Positions 4,935 to 6,572 of a DNA stretch of 6,572 bases are shown here, one piece after another (the first letter of the stretch is position 1; each line of letters begins with the position of its first letter). The stretch lies in assembly GCA_019510535.1 (NCBI GenBank), contig JAEKKE010000043.1:1-6572 (forward strand). The letters run 5' to 3'. The position numbers and the translations under genes were made by a program. The notes under the pieces were generated by a model, which was given only the letters and a program-made list of their open reading frames with translations, did not search any database and was not told the DNA's origin. The stretch is from Acidobacteriota bacterium. GTDB lineage: Bacteria; Acidobacteriota; Terriglobia; Terriglobales; Acidobacteriaceae.

Positions 4935-5759
4935 ATGCTGGAACGCATGTTTGCTGATCTTTCCCTTGCCCATCGGCTGGAGCTCGCCGAAGGCCATGCC
5001 TGCCTGGATTTCGCCTATACCCGCAAACGCCTGAACCCCGAGAGCTGCACCGCCTGGGATACAGCGCAGGGCGCCATTGCGGTCTTCGATGGGCCTGACT
5101 CTCCGCTGACTCAGACCTTCGGCCTGGGAATCACAAGTTCAGATAGCTACGAAGCCCACCTTGAAGCGCTGGAGGCGTTCTTCTTCTCGCGCGGCGCTGC
5201 CGCAAATCACGAGGTCTCACCGCTGGCTGGTCTCGCGCTGCAGCGACTGCTCTGCAAACGCAGCTATCAGCCGATCGAGATGAGCAGTGTGATGTATCAG
5301 ACCGCGCATTGCCCCGAGGTTCCCGCAGTTGCCGATGTGCGCATCGTGAAGCAGGACGAGGCCGACCTCTGGGGTCGCGTCGGTGCGGATGCCTGGTCAG
5401 AGGACCATCCGGAGTTTCGTGAGTTCCTGCTGGACATGGGAAGAATCTCCACCAGTCGGGAGAATACCCACTGCTTTCTGGCCATCATCGACGGCGAGCC
5501 GGCGGCGACGGCAGTGCTGCACGTGCACGGCGGTGTAGCGCTCTTTGCCGGCTCTGCAACTCTGCCTGCGCGGCGACGACGTGGCGCGCAATCAGCGCTG
5601 CTCAACGCGCGCATGCGGCATGCCTGTGCGATGGGATGCGATCTCTTCATGATGGTGGCTGAGCCGGGCAGCACTTCGCAGCGCAATGCCGAACGCAATG
5701 GATTCCGCATTGCGTATACACGGACCAAGTGGCAGCTTATGCCACCGAAAGTAGGTTAA
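4935..5759 (+). CDS. Two-part GNAT-family N-acetyltransferase
   Basis: This 274-residue protein has a recognisable C-terminal GNAT domain from about residue 134 to 268. It begins VRIVKQDEADLW, continues through CFLAIIDGEPAATAVLHV (180-197), and has the acetyl-CoA loop RRRGAQSALL (214-223). It ends with the family block GSTSQRNAERNGF followed by RIAYTRTKW (246-267), in which the NAER.GF helix and final strand are typical. The N-terminal 130 residues include FGLGI (62-66) and a helix EAHLEALEAFFFSRG (73-87); they look like a degenerate companion domain without its own acetyl-CoA loop, an arrangement common in longer GNAT proteins. No signal peptide or membrane helix is seen. The start is uncertain between ATG 4935 and ATG 4947; the latter has GGAA at 4940-4943 close by. 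The gene diverges from the TetR-shc operon and is preceded by the long hairpin structure. The substrate is unknown. Confidence 0.87.
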   Translation: MLERMFADLSLAHRLELAEGHACLDFAYTRKRLNPESCTAWDTAQGAIAVFDGPDSPLTQTFGLGITSSDSYEAHLEALEAFFFSRGAAANHEVSPLAGLALQRLLCKRSYQPIEMSSVMYQTAHCPEVPAVADVRIVKQDEADLWGRVGADAWSEDHPEFREFLLDMGRISTSRENTHCFLAIIDGEPAATAVLHVHGGVALFAGSATLPARRRRGAQSALLNARMRHACAMGCDLFMMVAEPGSTSQRNAERNGFRIAYTRTKWQLMPPKVG

Positions 5760-5801
5760 ACCCATACACTGGTAATCCTCCTATTGGCTGCCATTAAAAA
5801 C

Positions 5802-5828
5802 GAAACGCTCCCCGGAAGGGAGCGTTTC
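5802..5828. terminator. Bidirectional intrinsic terminator
   Basis: GAAACGCTCCC (5802-5812) and GGGAGCGTTTC (5818-5828) form a perfect 11-bp GC-containing stem around the loop CGGAA. Rightward it is followed by CTGTTTCTT, and leftward by GTTTTTAATGG, a good U-tract. It lies between the convergent GNAT and transaldolase genes, 42 bases after the first stop and 17 bases after the second, and can end both transcripts; the leftward transaldolase direction has the better U-run. Confidence 0.93.
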
Positions 5829-5845
5829 CTGTTTCTTGATCACGT

Positions 5846-6572
5846 TTATGCGGTAACCGGTTCGGCGATCTCTTTGAGACGCTTTTCGAGCAGAGCTTCC
5901 AGCTCTTCGAGCGCCTTGGAGAAGCCCTCGATGCCTTCCTTCAGCTTGTCGTGGGCCATGCGGTCCTCGGCGTGCATCTTCTCGAAGGTAGCCTGATCGA
6001 TTGAGATCTTCTCGATCTCCTGGGTCTTGGCCTTCTCGGCATCCAGCTTCCTCTCGAGCGGAGCATCCTTGGAGTCCAGCTCCTCGAGCAGCTTGGGCGA
6101 GATGGTCAGAAGATCGCTTCCGGCCAGCTCAATGATCTCGCCGATGTTGCGGAAGCTGGCGCCCATCACCTGGGTCTTATAGCCGAACTTCTTGTAGTAG
6201 TTGTAGATGCCGGTAACCGACTGCACGCCGGGGTCGTCGGCGCCGACGTAGTCCTTGACGGTGTCCTTCTTGTACCAGTCGAGGATGCGGCCAACGAACG
6301 GGGAGATCAGCGTGACCTTCGCTTCGGCGCAGGCAATGGCCTGGTGGATACCAAAGAGCAGCGTCAGGTTGCAGTGGATGCCTTCCTTCTCAAGCTGCTC
6401 GGCAGCCTTGATGCCTTCCCAGGTGGAGGCGATCTTGATCAGGATGCGCTCGCGGCTGATGCCGGCATCTTCGTACTGCTTGATGATGTCGTGGGCCATA
6501 GCGATCGTCTTCTCCTTGTCGTAGGAGAGGCGAGCGTCCACCTCGGTCGACACGCGGCCGGGAACGATCTCA
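5846..6572 (-). CDS. tal: Transaldolase, TalB type (C-terminal part, continues past the right edge)
   Basis: The enzyme moves a dihydroxyacetone unit between sedoheptulose-7-phosphate and glyceraldehyde-3-phosphate in the cytosolic non-oxidative pentose phosphate pathway (EC 2.2.1.2). About 242 residues are present and match the E. coli TalB layout closely. VPGRVSTEVDARLSYD contains the glutamate equivalent to E96; ILIKIASTWEG holds the Schiff-base lysine equivalent to K132, exactly 36 residues later; CNLTLLF gives the N154 equivalent; ISPFVGRILDWYKK and VMGASFRNIGEI supply phosphate-binding residues including the R181 equivalent. The frame stays open to the edge. The GTG at 6553 is an internal valine codon of the conserved VPGRVSTE segment, not a start; roughly 85 N-terminal residues lie outside. 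The C-terminal 45 residues (DKLKEGIEGFSKALEELEALLEKRLKEI) are strongly charged and helical, and end in EPVTA. It converges on the GNAT gene and stops 17 bases from a shared terminator. Confidence 0.96.
   Translation of the reverse strand, partial: EIVPGRVSTEVDARLSYDKEKTIAMAHDIIKQYEDAGISRERILIKIASTWEGIKAAEQLEKEGIHCNLTLLFGIHQAIACAEAKVTLISPFVGRILDWYKKDTVKDYVGADDPGVQSVTGIYNYYKKFGYKTQVMGASFRNIGEIIELAGSDLLTISPKLLEELDSKDAPLERKLDAEKAKTQEIEKISIDQATFEKMHAEDRMAHDKLKEGIEGFSKALEELEALLEKRLKEIAEPVTA

Noticed and set aside
4840..5034. Possible upstream ORF beginning inside the long hairpin (ATG 4840)
   Set aside because: It runs out of frame into the GNAT gene, has no ribosome-binding site, and its openness is explained by the inverted repeat and the overlap with the gene.
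5784..5996. Small plus-strand frame starting near the terminator
   Set aside because: It reads through the terminator hairpin and then antisense to the transaldolase gene; no family features.

Overview
The window holds seven protein-coding genes, five complete and one cut at each edge, on moderately GC-rich DNA (estimated by eye). A hopanoid squalene-hopene cyclase, an Rsm22-type ribosomal protein/methyltransferase fragment, few Shine-Dalgarno sites and a TalB-type transaldolase together suggest a soil bacterium, plausibly an Acidobacteriota (Terriglobia) chromosome. That placement is an inference from gene content. I see no phage, plasmid, transposase, CRISPR, tRNA or rRNA sequence.

Left part (1-2107). 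The start of an Rsm22-like gene runs leftward off the edge. Facing away from it is a compact rightward run of three genes with gaps of only 9 and 14 bases: a catalytically intact stand-alone EAL c-di-GMP phosphodiesterase, a cytoplasmic thioredoxin-fold protein with a CPHC motif, and a small GNAT acetyltransferase. At both internal junctions a short perfect inverted repeat puts the stop codon in the loop and ends at, or one base before, the next ATG.

Middle (2108-4764). A 60-base convergent gap carries a perfect 17-bp tandem duplication. Beyond it is a leftward two-gene operon: a TetR-family regulator followed by squalene-hopene cyclase. The two genes overlap by one base (TGATG). A perfect 16-bp palindrome 13 bases upstream of the TetR start is an obvious candidate operator, so the regulator probably controls itself and hopanoid synthesis.

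Right part (4765-6572). Between the TetR start and a divergent rightward two-domain GNAT gene lies a 116-base nested inverted-repeat structure. It folds into one long branchless hairpin, and all four of its imperfect pairs are G-U when read on the + strand. It may be a structured 5' leader RNA of the GNAT gene, or a small TA-flanked miniature element. A strong bidirectional terminator separates this gene from a leftward transaldolase that runs off the right edge. The structured leader next to the putative TetR operator is the most unusual part of the window.
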